In this document: in pieces, positions 42,015 to 54,388 of the stretch
Layout: the number at the start of each line of letters is the position of its first letter
Numbering within the stretch: the stretch's first letter is position 1
NCBI GenBank assembly: GCA_934047225.1
Contig: OW203984.1
Span: 7,883,201 to 7,947,200 of the forward strand
Direction of reading: 5' to 3'
Length of the DNA stretch: 64,000 bases
Source of the DNA: Ypsolopha sequella
Lineage: Eukaryota > Arthropoda > Insecta > Lepidoptera > Ypsolophidae
The notes under the pieces: generated by a model
The model's database searches: none
The model's input: the letters and a program-made list of their open reading frames with translations, nothing else
Told to the model about the DNA's origin: nothing
Position numbers and translations under genes: made by a program

Positions 42015-43500
42015 CTGCTCAGTGGAAGCGGCATGCTCCAAAAACTCGCGATTTCAAGGTGTTTTTATTTATTATTTTGGAATTAGAGAGGTTTTTAATA
42101 TGATGATCGTTACATATCACATTTTTGCGATGTTTATTTTGGTTTTAGTTTTATTGTCCAAAACCTTTACGATTTTTTTGATGTAGGAAAATGTAAGTAA
42201 TTGCGTATCGAATGGTCAGACATTTATAAAAAAAAATATAACAATCATAATTTCACGATCTAAAATAAATTTGAAATGAGACAATAAAGCCCCCTTAATG
42301 TTTAGCCATGAACTGATGATAATTGGAACTCAAAATACACGTCAACCCAATGTTGAGGTTTCGTTAGTTGACTTGTGTTCTGCGAACAAAGACAACCTTT
42401 ATCCGTCTGTTTCAAACTTTTAATAGGTAGTACAAGTATGTCACCGATAGTTCTCCGTATATTTCCCAGGATTGTAGCCTGATCGCATTGATTTACCCAA
42501 CTTAATGGCTACCTAAAGTTTGTGAAAGCACTAATAATGACAAGTTTCAAGTGCGGACTGTATAATTGTACTTAATGTTTTTCCTAAACATTTTTTATTA
42601 AGGTTTTTATTTTATAAATTACCAATCTTTTTGTTTTATAAATTACTAATTTTAATTTTGATGGTATGTAAAAAATAGCAATGACTTTAACAAAGTTTTT
42701 TATTTAGTGTAAATTTATTTTTATTTAGTTTAGTTTGTAATATATCTATTTTTAGCAGTTTAGTTTGTTTTTCGTATTTTATAGGATTATTTAGTTTTAA
42801 ACTTAAATTGTTTTTTATCTTTAACTTATATTTTTATATGTTTCTTCATTAAATAAAATTCAATTTTGTAAAAATATGCTTAATTATATTCTAACGAAAT
42901 AGAGATACTTGTTATTATTTAGAAATACATTTACAATGATGAATTTCGAGTTTCATAAAATCTCTATTTATTTTTAATGATAACAATACTTTCTCCAATC
43001 GCCTCTCAAAAGTAAAATAACAGAGCGTTTTACGTAACGAGTATTTCTGTATTCAGAAAATATTTATTCATAGAGATTTCTGAATACAAATACATGTTTA
43101 GTGAATAAATAACGAGAGATCTTAAAACGTTATTGTTGTGTGCTGTTAGCTTAGATTGAACTGAGATTTTCAACGACAATTTTATCCCCCATTTGTATTC
43201 TTATTGTATTAGGGGGAAGATGACAAAATTTTGGTTATTTAAAAAAGGAAAATCCCGACTGTCTATTGCAGTACGCTGGTGTGGAAAGTTTAAAATATAG
43301 ATGATGAGCTTGCCTTTACTAAAAGTTTAAAGGCCTTTAATTCGGCTAAGCGTGCTACGTGCATGTTTTTTTGCTTAATTGAATATATATTTTTTATTGA
43401 TTAATATTTATGGTTCCCAAAAAAAACAATATCCGCTGTATGAAACTTGCAGTGCAAAGACAAGAATACTTGATCCCCGCGTTCGTGTCATATATATATC
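42015..43500. other. Non-coding DNA with a retrotransposon 3' fragment
   Basis: About 42755-42830 resembles the 3' UTR of the retrotransposon at 20879 (TTTAGTTTGTTT ... TATAGGATTATTTAGTTTTA). Nothing else recognised. Confidence 0.35.
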
Positions 43501-43502
43501 GC

Positions 43503-43898
43503 AAGCAAATAGTAAAACTCGGCATTTTACACAAGGCGTCGTCAGTTTCTAAACGCTCGCTATTTTGCTATTTGACGAATTTTCGGCATATAGTAGAATT
43601 CGGCATTTTATAATTTGCCTCGGCATATAGTAATTCTGTTAGAACTATTGATGGTCACTTCGCTCCGCTCCGATTCGCTCGGCTCCCAATATCTACTAAC
43701 ATGTAAACCTGACACCACAGAATATATAGTAGTTACTAACACGCTCCTCGCTCTACTATTTTCACCTATTTTCACATTTTGTAGAAAGATTTGCGATTTT
43801 GGCTTTTTAGAAAGTAGACAAAGTCGAACTACAAAACAGCGATCGTTTAGAAACTGACGACGCCGTTTGTAAAATGCCGAATTTTACTATTTGTCTGC
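43503..43898. mobile_element. 396-bp inverted-repeat MITE
   Basis: Arms of about 65 bp: AAATAGTAAAACTCGGCATT...GTCGTCAGTTTCTAAACG against the complement of CGTTTAGAAACTGACGACGC...GAATTTTACTATTTGTCTG. The centre has further TCGGCATATAG repeats and the CGCTCCGCTCCGATTCGCTC run related to the 29600 repeat. Confidence 0.7.
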
Positions 43899-46014
43899 CC
43901 CAGAAATACGGTAATTGGGCTGCTAGACAGTGTTTGCAAGTGCTAACTCAATCTGTTGAACTTCGCATTTCTCTTGGTTAGTCCTGCTAGTTTTTCAAAC
44001 TGAAGTGTAAATCCGACAAATGTCTAAGAAATCACTACGAATTTACGGTGCCTTATCTATCAAATCATTTAACCCGTTTTGGATTTAAACTATTCTCAAT
44101 ACAAATATGTATGTATATTTAAAAATATGATCCTCATTTCGATTTTGCTGTAGTCGGTTACATTGTACATTGTGCATGCAAGCAAATTTCCCTTCCAACA
44201 GATAAAAATGGTTTGTAAAGATAAGTATGAAACTACCGATAAAATTAAACAAAACGTTCCGTCAAAGACAAACCTATACAGAGTGAAGGCCACAAAAGAA
44301 CATTATATGGTATAAAATAACCACAACAGATTGGTTATATTATACACTTAAAAATTTAATTATGAAATTTGTGGAACACAGATTTATAAACAAGATGGTA
44401 CAGAGTAAAAGTTTTCTATGTTCTGCTTGTTAACGCGTACAAATCTAAGGACATGCACAAATTAAGGCGATATGCGAAAAAAATACGGGTGTTTCTTTTT
44501 TGTGTATTTCAGGAAATACACGGAAAATTATAATCAGTTTCTGACATATGCATTTTGACTATATAATCTAGGGATTTGAAATTGGAAAACACGTTTGGAT
44601 ACATTTTCCTCGATAGAAATAATTGCTGAAATGAGGTCTTCAAACACACTTTTTCTCCTCGTTTGACGAATAGGAACCATATACAGAGTTCAAACATATT
44701 TTATTAGGTGTGTTTCACTAATATCTAGAGATTTGATATTTGAAATTTTGCTAGCTATTTTAGATTTTTTTATAAAAATTTAAAACAAACTTTTTTCCCT
44801 TTTGCCCTGAATCCATCCCTCTCGCACTGCGCGATTTTTCGCTTGGAGTGACAGTGACAAAAATAAAATTCGCATAGCCTCTTAACAAAACATAAAAAGG
44901 AAAACGAAAATTACACAATATAAAATAACTAAATAAATATCTTGAATATCAATGTAAATAATAAAATGTTATTGTTTCTATAATTATTAGAAATTTTAAA
45001 ATTGTTTGTAATAATTGTAATATCTATTGATTTTAATTTTATTTTGTTTTTATATTTAACTTCAACTGTCTTGTTTCTTAGAACTTTACTGCTTGTTTAA
45101 CATTTGTTTATCTATGTGTGGTAACTTTGCTGGTTTGTGTGATTTCGTTGTGTATTGTTTTTATGTAATGTTAAACTGTTTGTTTCCCAATTATAAATAT
45201 AAATAAAAATAAATAAATAAATTATTGTTTATGAAGAATCAGACACAATCTATTGAAATTGTAAAGTTTTAAGCAAATATTGTTTTGTTTATTACTCAAT
45301 GGTATCGATTCGGCAATTTGACAGAACCAACCTTATTTTAAGCATCCTGTCTTTTTCTTTCTTTATAGAAAAGACAAGGACAGAACGCTTAAATTAAGTT
45401 TAGTCCTGCCAATAAGTTAAGATGTGCTTCACCGAATCGCTACCATTATCAGACAAATAATAATTTAAATATTCGTCAATCGCCTAAAAAGCTCGAGGCA
45501 TTTTACTAATTATTCCTTAGAAATAAGTATTTCTTTCACGGCGTTTACTTTAGTTAAGTTTTTTTAAAAAACATTAAAATAAATATGGTGTGTAATTTTA
45601 ATGCAAAACAAAAAGAAAGTTTCTGAAAGATATAGATTTTCAGCGGTATGATCTCATCATGTATACAATTATTAAAAAAAATGTTGTTTATTAAATTAAA
45701 TGCCTGTACAAATCTTTCAAAACGAAACAATATGGGTAAGTTAAGCCATTCTTTGTTACAGAAAAGAACAAAGAAAAAGGACAACCCTTATTCTATGGAA
45801 ATACTTGAATATCTTTTTGATTTTAGTTTTTCTGTATTCAGAAAAATTATACCTGCTCCAATGCTTTAAGTAATCTAATCATTTACATTATTATTATTAG
45901 GAATCCGAAGTCTATGATTATTATGATATCTATGGTCACCATTAATTACTTCCTCCTTGATTGAGCAAAGAGCAACTTAAGACATCTATGGTCGCCATTA
46001 ACAAAAAAAAATGG
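43899..46014. other. Non-coding DNA
   Basis: 44500-44700 is a distant inverted relative of 61855-62030 (TTTTTCTCCTCGTTTGACGA and its complement). No gene seen. Confidence 0.4.
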
Positions 46015-46159
46015 AGTTTTTTCGAGTGATGAGGAGCGTGTTAAGCTTACAAGTAATTAAATTTGGGGAGCCGAGCGAAGCGGAGCGGAGCGAGGCGACC
46101 CTTCTAATTTTAAGGCGATACAAAAAAAGATGGGGTTTTTTCAAATCCATTTACTCCAC

Positions 46160-46852
46160 TATTTATTTATTTATTTAGTTTATTCAGGAAATTAACAGCG
46201 ATATAATATACTCTAAACAATATTTCAAAACTTAAACTAAGGCCAATAACAAATTTCCCCAACTGTAAAAAATAATAATCAAAACTTAACTAATTCGTTA
46301 GTCCGAATTTAGACTACTCTTATATTTAAACATTTAAAGAAAATTAAGCAACTTTACCAAGTACCTAACGTAATCTTATAATTTAATTTGCTCATTTGTT
46401 CGACAAGATGTTTGTGTTGTGTGGAGTTAATGTAAGATGAGTATGTATGAGAGAGTATGTGTTTGTGAAAGTGAGGGGAATGTAAAAAGGAGAGGGTGTT
46501 TACCAAAATCATAATAATTATTATAATTACGGTTATTCATTAGGGCAATATATTTCGTTCATTATTTTATTTCGAAATGAAGTTCTGGAGTTTCCATATG
46601 GATCAATTTTAAAGAATTTTTTATTGTATTCGTTAGCTAGACGAATGAGAGGAGATGATTGGGCATAGTTTGTGCGAACATTGGGTACATAATAAAAGAG
46701 TCTAGCAGAGTGCCGGGTGCGAAATGAGGGGGCTCTAAGGGGAAAGTTAGATACCATGCTCATGCTGTTAATACGACCAGTAACAATGTCATATAGTAAG
46801 GACATATCAAGCAAAAGCCGGCGATCCTCGAGCGAAGGAATGCGATGGTGTA
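46160..46852 (-). mobile_element. 5'-truncated jockey-like LINE
   Basis: The minus-strand ORF 46533-46814 (93 aa) reads MLDMSLLYDIVTGRINSMSM, NFPLRAPSFRTRHSARLFYY and NYAQSSPLIRLANEYNK, the conserved C-terminus of insect jockey/CR1-like ORF2 proteins. A TAAATAAATAAAT tail is on the left (its 3' side). The uninterrupted copy at 29600 shows the join, with about 5 bp (ACTAT) duplicated at the insertion site. Confidence 0.75.
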
Positions 46853-46873
46853 GACTATAACGTCATCTACGTA

Positions 46874-47095
46874 CACTGGCCTGCAAAACTAAGTACTACA
46901 CTTTTTAAATTTGATTTTTTTCCAAACTATAGAAGTTAGAGATTTAAAATAATCACATAGTGAAGTTGTCCTTATAAATTCAAAGAAAGCTGATAAAATT
47001 TGCTATAAAACGTTTTTTATTTTAAATCTCTAACTTCTATAGTTTAGAAAAAAATCAAATTTAAAAAGTGTAGTACTTAGTTTTGCAGGCCAGTG
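46874..47095. mobile_element. 222-bp TA-target MITE (Tc1/mariner type)
   Basis: Arms of about 75 bp starting CACTGGCCTGCAAAACTAAG and ending CTTAGTTTTGCAGGCCAGTG, each flanked by TA (46872-46873, 47096-47097). The empty site CTACGTACTTCATT in the 29600 copy confirms both borders. Confidence 0.88.
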
Positions 47096-48536
47096 TATTT
47101 CATTTTTGGGTAATTGTTTATTGAGTATTTGATTAAGATTCTCACTGAAGGAAAACGCGATTGAATCAAATTTTCTCGATAGAATTTAATTCCGAAAAGA
47201 CCTCTAAATTGTTTTATTTTTCCCTGTAATTCTGAAATCCTAACTAATTTCATTGTGAAATTGCATTCAAAATGTGGATATTATGTATTTGTAAAGTCTT
47301 CTTGAAAATATTTTTGTGGGTTTTTCTGCATATGGAGTAACAGGGACGCTAAACCTTTTACGTAGCGCCTTAAGTAAAGAGGTGACTTGAGATAGTATCA
47401 ACTTAAATAATTTTCCTCCTCCGTCATTTATGGTTGTATATCTCTGACACAACCCACTGTTTTTTTTTACAATTAAAACTCAAAATGATATGACGTTTGT
47501 AAATCTGGGAAAATACGAATTCCCTTGCCTCCGCTGTATTGTAAAAGTTAGAAGGTAATAGTAGATTGTGGACTGCATCTTTAATTAAACTTTAAGCCTC
47601 TGGCTCGCGAAGGCTTTATCGAGAGCACACGTTGTGGCGCTACGAAAGAAGTTGACTCGTTATCTTCGAGTTACTACTATTAATTACAAGTTTCAGATTT
47701 CTTCTCACGTGCCTGCAACTGTATAGTCTAAAGGTTGTCTTTATTTAGATCACAAAAATTGGGTGCGTGCCCGGGGGCCTGATAAAGGTCACTCTTAAGT
47801 TTGACTGAAACAAGCTTTTCTCATAAAAATTATAGTTGTATAGTTATTGCGGTACGCAACGAAAACAACTCATATACACCTTTGGTTAGCGGTCTGAAAC
47901 TTTGCATAATGTAGTATCAGTCCATAAGAAAAAAAAAATTGTCCGTTGTGATCGATTTCGTTTTCGACGACTTGAAATTTTTCGAAGAATAGGTTGAAAC
48001 ATGTCGTCCCAAGTCTGTTTTCCAGACATTTCGACCATGGAGAGGCGAATAAAATCATTCCCAACTCGATCCAACTCATATTTTAGCCAAGAGACCCTTT
48101 TTTGGGTATTTTATGAGTTGGATCGAGTTGGGTATGGTATCATTTGATTCACCATTATCTAAATACTTTGGACGAAACTTTCCGATCAATTAAAATTTTT
48201 CAAAAATAGAGAATAATCAAAATATATTTCGATCACCACCGGACGATTTTTTTTTATGGACCCAAGAAACTTTGTGCAAAAAGCTAGCTAGCGCCAAAAG
48301 TGCTACGTATAATTGTGTACTGCACTTACCGATAACCAAATGGAGTTTTTTGCCTTTATTGAAACGCGCACACTAAAATAAATGATTTTCATTCATTCTC
48401 TTATGTCACCACTTTCTTTTTAACTCATTTCATTTTATTCTCTTCGAGTGAGATTCTGTTTCTATTACTTATGAAGGTTAAAGAAATTCAAGGTTAAATT
48501 TTTTGTCGTTACCTTGTTATAGAAAGTTAGCGCTCT

Positions 48537-48723
48537 AGCACCCGTAGTATAATGTTTAAACGCGCGCGACGCAACTTAGTTGAATCACGAGTGCGAGGAG
48601 CATGACACGATGTTTTTGCGATTAAACAGTATGTCACGCTCACAGAACATTATTTAAATGTTCTGAGGTCACGCTCCTCGCACTTGTGATTCGTCGCGCG
48701 TGATTAAACACTATGCTGCGGGG
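48537..48723. mobile_element. Palindromic repeat with GTGCGAGGAGCATGACA arms, copy 1
   Basis: The left arm contains GTTTAAACGCGCGCGACGCA and GAATCACGAGTGCGAGGAGC; the right arm holds their complement. A related copy occupies about 53843-53960. Confidence 0.65.
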
Positions 48724-48772
48724 CCAGGATGGTTATAAGATTCCTGGTTATTTTTTGTTCTGAGCTTCTGTT

Positions 48773-49120
48773 GCAGCGCGCGGCAGTAGCTAAGGGGTAG
48801 GCCGCTGGCCTCTCAATCTTGAGATATAGGTTCGATCCCCGGTCGGGCATGCACCAATGAGTTTTTTGGAATTTATGTGCATAGTATTTGTTCTTATCTA
48901 CCACTTGGACATCGTAAGGTGACTTGCATACCCTTAAAAGCGTGTATTTGTGCCCGAAGGCGGCGATAGGGCTCACCACCCAACACGTTGGGACGTAAAA
49001 ATCGTCGGTGAAACGCGGGTGTACCGAGTGTGGACTGTGACTCGCATTTCACAGTTCACACTTGGAACACCTTTGACACTCCCTCAGGGAATCATGCCGT
49101 GTTGATATATTTATTTATTT
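48773..49120 (+). repeat. tRNA-derived SINE, full-length copy
   Basis: The tRNA-like head has an A-box-like TAGCTAAGGGGTAG and B-box GGTTCGATCCCCGG, followed by a body with GCATGCACCAATGAG, AAAAGCGTGTATTTGTGCCC, GGGCTCACCACCCAACACGT and GAAACGCGGGTGTACCGAGT. It would be transcribed by RNA polymerase III. Related copies: 61493-61838 (+), 53015-53285 (-), 17282, 19180 and 33610 (-). Confidence 0.75.
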
Positions 49121-49310
49121 TCATTCTTGCACAAAATGTACGCTTGACTGCTTGACCGCCTACATTGATTATTTAAAAATGTTATGTATTTATGGTTTTT
49201 ATTGTAATTTACCGGGATGTTTGATTCACAGCATCATCTGTGGATGAACTGAACTTTGAATGGAATGTTAAGAACTGAGATTTCGCCACGTTTTCGCAAT
49301 TTTACACCTA

Positions 49311-49576
49311 TACAACGTTTAACAGAAAGGTGTAACCATATTTGAGGAACTTATTCAGTCAAAGGTATAGAACAACTTTTACTATGGAGCCAAACCTAAA
49401 ATGTCAAAAAAAAAATCTGCCCTTACATACATTTCGGCCGAGCGGCATTGCATTTTTTTATGAAACAGTAACATTTTTTTTCGAGATACAAGTTTTGTTC
49501 CAAAGTAAAAGTTGTTCTATACCATTGACTGAATTAGCTCTTTAAATATGGTTACACCTTTCTGTTACACGTTGTA
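49311..49576. mobile_element. Long-TIR MITE, copy 2
   Basis: Same family as 18855-19118: TACAACGTTTAACAGAAAGG ... CCTTTCTGTTACACGTTGTA, 266 bp. Confidence 0.8.
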
Positions 49577-50520
49577 TAGACAACAAACATACACCTAATA
49601 GAGAACGCGCAAGTTTTCTCTGGGCAAACAGATACAGTGACAAAAGAACTACAAGAATTGAAATATCTTCTCCAAATTCTAGTTGGTTCCTTGCGCCATT
49701 TACTTAGCAACAAGGAGCTGTGATAAAGTCAGCCACAGATCCATTTAAGTTGCTATTCCTGGTTGCATCAGGATATTTATCTCATTTTACCAATTTAATT
49801 ACCCCGTATTCGTACTCTGAAGCAACTTAAAATGATACTCGAAGAGGACTAACAATGTTTTGTCTCTGTCACACTAGAATTTACATTGGTGTGTTTATTA
49901 ACTACTAAATAATGAGTTTGGATGATTAGTGGTATTGTAGTTCCTAAACATATTCAGCAATTTGACATGGACAAATAATTTTCCTTGAAATCTTATTTGC
50001 ACAAATAAAATAGATTTTTCTGACAAATAATTCGGAAGTTGGCTTTACTCATATGATCTCCGTTGCTTGCGTGATCTGCTATCAACCAGGTTATAAAAAA
50101 GTTTCTTACTTGCAGTTCTTGTTTGTTAGAGACGTCACTCCGACTGAAACTCTCGGCTCGGCGGTTTCTTTTTGTTGGTACATACAGGAGTCAAACTTGC
50201 GTCGAAATGGACTTAAAATTGTTATTGGTATGCTTGGGGATGAAAATGGTGATGAATAGAAAAATCTGGAAAATTGGTATGTTAGGTTGCCACCGAAGTT
50301 TGTGGTAGAAGAAAGAGTGGAAGAAAAGAGAAATATAAATGATAAGATAGTGATGTTTAAAAAGTTGTGAAAGAAAAGAAGAAAGCATCGTTAAACTTAT
50401 TAAATCTACAAGCTAAAAAGAGAAAATCTCATTTATTTGAATAAGCTTTCAAGTTAGCTGCTGCTGCAAAGCAAAATTACAATGTAAGTATTAAAAAAGA
50501 AACTGTTGAAAGATGAAAAA

Positions 50521-50707
50521 GATGTCTTGTATTTTCTTATCCCTTGGTTAAAGTAGATATAAGTCATATATTGTATAGTATAAGTTTCGTGTTGAAAAAA
50601 AAAGACATGATCTTGTTAAGTTTCTTGCCCTTCTTCTTAGCAAGACTAATCGAATGGGCGGAGGTAGGCATGTATTTATATTATGTAACCTATTAGTATG
50701 TAGGATT
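50521..50707 (+). repeat. Third, short copy of the LINE/SINE 3' end
   Basis: TGTCTTGTATTTTCTTATCC to ACCTATTAGTATGTAGGATT matches 34240-34430, then stops. Confidence 0.65.
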
Positions 50708-50992
50708 GAATCCAAATACTATAATAAACACTTTCTCCTTTTTATCTAACGTGTTTAACTTTAAATATATCTAAACGATGCCTCTTGAAAAAAAAATGCA
50801 GAATCAATAAAGTGTCAATAAAACAATGTAATACTTCATTGTTGATGATGAAAAGTGATGTGTACTACTTAGTACTTATTTCAGTTATTATTTTTCGCTT
50901 TTGTTGTTGTTACTTCGCCATAGAATTATTGTTATAGATATAAAGACTCATGGGTTAGACAATTTAATGGGTAGTGATAGTGGTTGTGATTT

Positions 50993-51400
50993 GTTTATTT
51001 TATTTATTTATTTATTCAGAAAAATTTGTATAACATTACAGAATCCTTTTGCGCTATACAAATTAAGAAACTTAAAAAAAAAAAAAAAATTAAAAATAAG
51101 AAAAACATAACATTCAGGCATCACTCTCACAGAACCCTAAACACTCCTTATAAACGTTCATTAAGCTATCAGCAAACAGATCACTCTGTGGTTCAGCTGA
51201 CAGCAGTGCGTTCAGGTAATAGAGGGCGCGCGGGAGCGGAGAGTGACGCCGCGCCACGGTCGCGACCTTCGGCTCGTGCAGCAGGCGGTGATGGCGCGCT
51301 CGGGTGTATTTGTCGGGTGCGAACAACGAGGTCACGGCGTTCACTAGCTGTGGACAGTTAGATACACCGCGCAAGATCCGGCACCCCAGTAACATTAACT
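50993..51400 (-). pseudogene. 5'-truncated jockey-like LINE, C-terminal ORF fragment
   Basis: The minus ORF 51114-51395 (93 aa) starts MLLGCRILRGVSNCPQLVNA and includes HSPLPRALYYLNALLSAEP, which resembles the C-terminal tail of LINE ORF2 proteins. A-rich 3' region on the left (poly-A complement near 51070 on the plus strand, then TTTATTTATTTATTTATTC). No reverse transcriptase motifs remain. Confidence 0.6.
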
Positions 51401-53010
51401 CCGTGATGTTGATTTTTATAATATAATAATTATAAATATATAATATATATAATAATAATAATAAATTTTATAAAGAAGCGCGAGCGGGCGCAGTTCCTAG
51501 GGATGTCCCCGGTCACACAGTCCACACTCGGTACACTGTAGCATAGCAAATTTGGTAAGGTGCGGTTATCTCAAAGTTTTCGCGTCGTTTTATTTGCTTG
51601 CCGGAAAGTTTCGGTTTACCCTCTGTTCTAGACATGAAGTTCGCTCGCTTGTCTGGTGCGAGAACGAGTTGGTTTCCGGTCATTGCTCGATCAGTCTTTT
51701 GGGCTGTCAAGACATGTCTTGTGTTTTTATTTTTGGTTCCTTGTCTGGAAAACAATAATGGCGGATTTTGCCAACACGAGTTATTGAAAGTTTCTAAGGT
51801 TTGTATCGAGTTTAAATTGGTGTATATTTTGCGTGGAATAGTTCTGTAATATTGTTTTTGTATTTCAGGGAAATTATATATTTTCTTCTGATGGATTAAA
51901 AAGGAATTTTTTCGCCGGGTTGGTGGGAGATCTAATCTATTGTTGGATCATGGTACGTATTGCATTTCTTTGTATTTTGAGTCACCGGAATTTTGTTCTC
52001 ATCGTTCCGTGTGGTAAAGGTTTTAATATTGTTTTATTCTCTTCTAATTCCAGGGAGTTCAAGTTCGAGTTTTTGCTGATTTGCTTCTGTCGTGAATTTT
52101 GTCCAGCTGGCTGAGAGATGACCGCCGCGTGGTGTTTCACGGTCAAGCCGTCCCTTTGTTAGCGAGGTTGAAGATCATTGACCTTGAAGTTGGACAGCGG
52201 ACGGCGTGCCAGTTTGGTAGAACAAATGTTTGGCGAATTTCAAGTATGTGTTGAAATTTTTATTTTTAACCTCACATAATAACGGTGCCTTGGACGGTAT
52301 GTTTTCAGGACACTTAGTTATATGTCTTTTTGTTAACCAAGTGTAAATTCTTCTTCCTGTTTCACTGAATAACCTAAATGTAAAATTTAATTGACCGTAG
52401 TTTTTCCTGGTAGAACAGAATGGTGTACCAGACGATTTAGTAAAAAGAGAATGTTGACAGGTATTATTTAGAAGGATTCACGGCTCCACTGAGCTAGATT
52501 TTATTTGGAAATTATTTCCCTTGTTTGTTTTCAAGTTTTGTTACTCTTAAAGTTTTTTTTCAAATGTAATTTCACAAGATTCCATGTAATCTAGTTACCT
52601 GTGGTTAAGGCGGTAACTACCCATCTAGTTTATTCACTTAAATGTTTTATTAATGTTTTGGCAAAACTAATTCCAATGTAATATTGCTACCTGATGTTAA
52701 GGCGGTACCTGACACAACTATTAGAGGTTCTAAAAGTTTTAGTAATGTCTTGGCAGAATATATGCCAAATGTAAGGTCTTGGCCAAAAGTTTGTAACAAT
52801 GTAATATTGTCAGTTACATCTTCAGACTTGTGAAATTATACATATTTTGATAAAGTTAAATACACTTAATTGTAAAGTACCTCGAAGTTTTCTTCAGAAC
52901 CTTTTTCCAACTGTTAGGTTACAATTAGGTCACTTTTTAATTTTATCTTGTTAAGTTGCACGACTGGTGGAAAAGACCGGGTACCCGCCGGTCGTGCATC
53001 TGACAACACC
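51401..53010. other. Non-coding, moderately GC-rich DNA
   Basis: 51480-52240 is richer in GC than its neighbours and has several short ORFs without recognised domains. It could be the non-coding part of an old retroelement or a host exon/UTR; I cannot decide. Confidence 0.3.
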
Positions 53011-53014
53011 AAAG

Positions 53015-53285
53015 TTTCACCTACAAATATTACGTCCCAACGTGATGGGAGGTGAGCCCTATCGCCGTAAGTACTTTGGGCACAAACACACGATTTTTAG
53101 GACATACGGGTTTCCTCACTATGTTTTCCTTTACCGTTCAGAAAGTGGGAAGTACTTACCTATAAGCAAATACGATGCGCATTATGTAAATTCCGAAAAA
53201 CTCATTGGTGCATGCCCAACCGCGGATTGAACCTGGATCTCAAGATTGAGAGGCCAGCGTTCTACCCCTGAGTTACCGCCGCTTT
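53015..53285 (-). repeat. tRNA-derived SINE, reverse copy
   Basis: Complement of the SINE at 48773: ATTACGTCCCAACGTGATGG, GGGCACAAACACACGATTTT, TCATTGGTGCATGCCCAACC and GATTGAACCTGGATCTCAAG with the A-box complement CTGAGTTACCGCCGCT. Confidence 0.75.
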
Positions 53286-53509
53286 TTCATAACTTTAAAA
53301 ATAAATTAACATAAAAGAAAATGGCCTAGTTCATCGGAAGGAAGCAAATTTGAAAAATCTCCGTTCTTTATTGGTTGCTCCGTTTTATAGGCATTCATAT
53401 ATACCACAATAACGAACCATATTATTGATTAAAAATCAGTATCGTAATAAAACAAAACAAGATTTATACTTGCGATTGTCGGCACTTGATGAAACATAAA
53501 AAGCATCTC

Positions 53510-53598
53510 GATTTTGAACACAAACACTTGTACTATTTGTTTCATAACATAAAACAAATTTTATGAAACAAATAGTACAAGTGTTTGTGTTCAAAATC
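53510..53598. repeat. Perfect hairpin with 38-bp arms
   Basis: Arms 53510-53547 and 53561-53598 are exact complements (GATTTTGAACACAAACACTT ... AAGTGTTTGTGTTCAAAATC), with a 13-nt spacer. No mismatch, so it is young or maintained. Confidence 0.9.
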
Positions 53599-53842
53599 AA
53601 GAAAACAAAACAAAATACGCGCAGCGAACGAGTGCTACTCGAGCTCTGCCTGCCTCCAGATTTGCCACTAACTTGCGGGGGACCGCGGGGGACGTTAAAT
53701 TCGCGCGGGGAGGTGAGTGTCGCTTCTTTACGTAGTAATACTTTATATTCTCTGCTCTGGCGAAGCAGTAGGTACCATAGAGTATATTGAATACATAGTA
53801 CGGCCAGAGAATATAAAGTATGGTACGGCCGAGTTGGCTGGC

Positions 53843-53960
53843 CCCTTAGCATGATATTTAATCGTGCGCGACGCGAGTTAGTTGAATCACAGGTGCGAAG
53901 AGCGTGGCATACTGTTTAATCGCAACAACATCCTGTCACGCTCCTCGCATTTATGATTCA
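53843..53960. repeat. Palindromic repeat related to 48537-48723, copy 2
   Basis: GTGCGCGACGCGAGTTAGTT, GAATCACAGGTGCGAAGAGC and, on the right, CACGCTCCTCGCATTTATGA. Confidence 0.55.
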
Positions 53961-54388
53961 ACTAAAAGGGAAAGAATCTAATTGTAAATATCTCAGAACC
54001 TTCAAAGTATGACTTTAGTTCATCTCAGGTTTTTGTTTTTTTATTTTAATTTTATGGAGATCACAAAAGTCACACAGAAAAATCTTGGTACACATAACAA
54101 TAGTAGATAATAGACCTGGAGGTTCTTAAAAATACAATCAAAATAAACTAATATAGAAATAGAGTAAAAGAATAACACAAACAACATAGAAATTAACAAT
54201 GACACAAAAGGCACAGAAAGTTAAAAATAAATGGCATATAAACATCTCATTGAATTTTAAATTTAAAGTTTCACGGGAATTTTTGTTTACATTCTAGTAA
54301 ATTCGTTTTCCGGAAGCTGGAAGCTCAAAATTTTGTTATATTTGCTGTGGAAGTATAAAAGTTAAAGTTTGTCGTCGAGTGCATTTCT

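Larger units (their letters stand above)
46015..47375 (+). repeat. Second copy of the 29600-type repeat, carrying two nested insertions
   Basis: Matches 29600-30003 but is broken twice: by a truncated LINE after TTTACTCCACTAT and by a TA-duplicated MITE after CATCTACGTA. It also retains an ~80-bp stretch near 47160 that the first copy lacks. Confidence 0.75.

Noticed and set aside
48773..48850. tRNA gene
   Set aside because: A and B boxes are present, but the acceptor arms do not pair and the sequence continues as a SINE body found elsewhere.
53436..53852. 138-aa ORF, minus strand
   Set aside because: Crosses the perfect hairpin at 53510-53598 and shows no conserved pattern.
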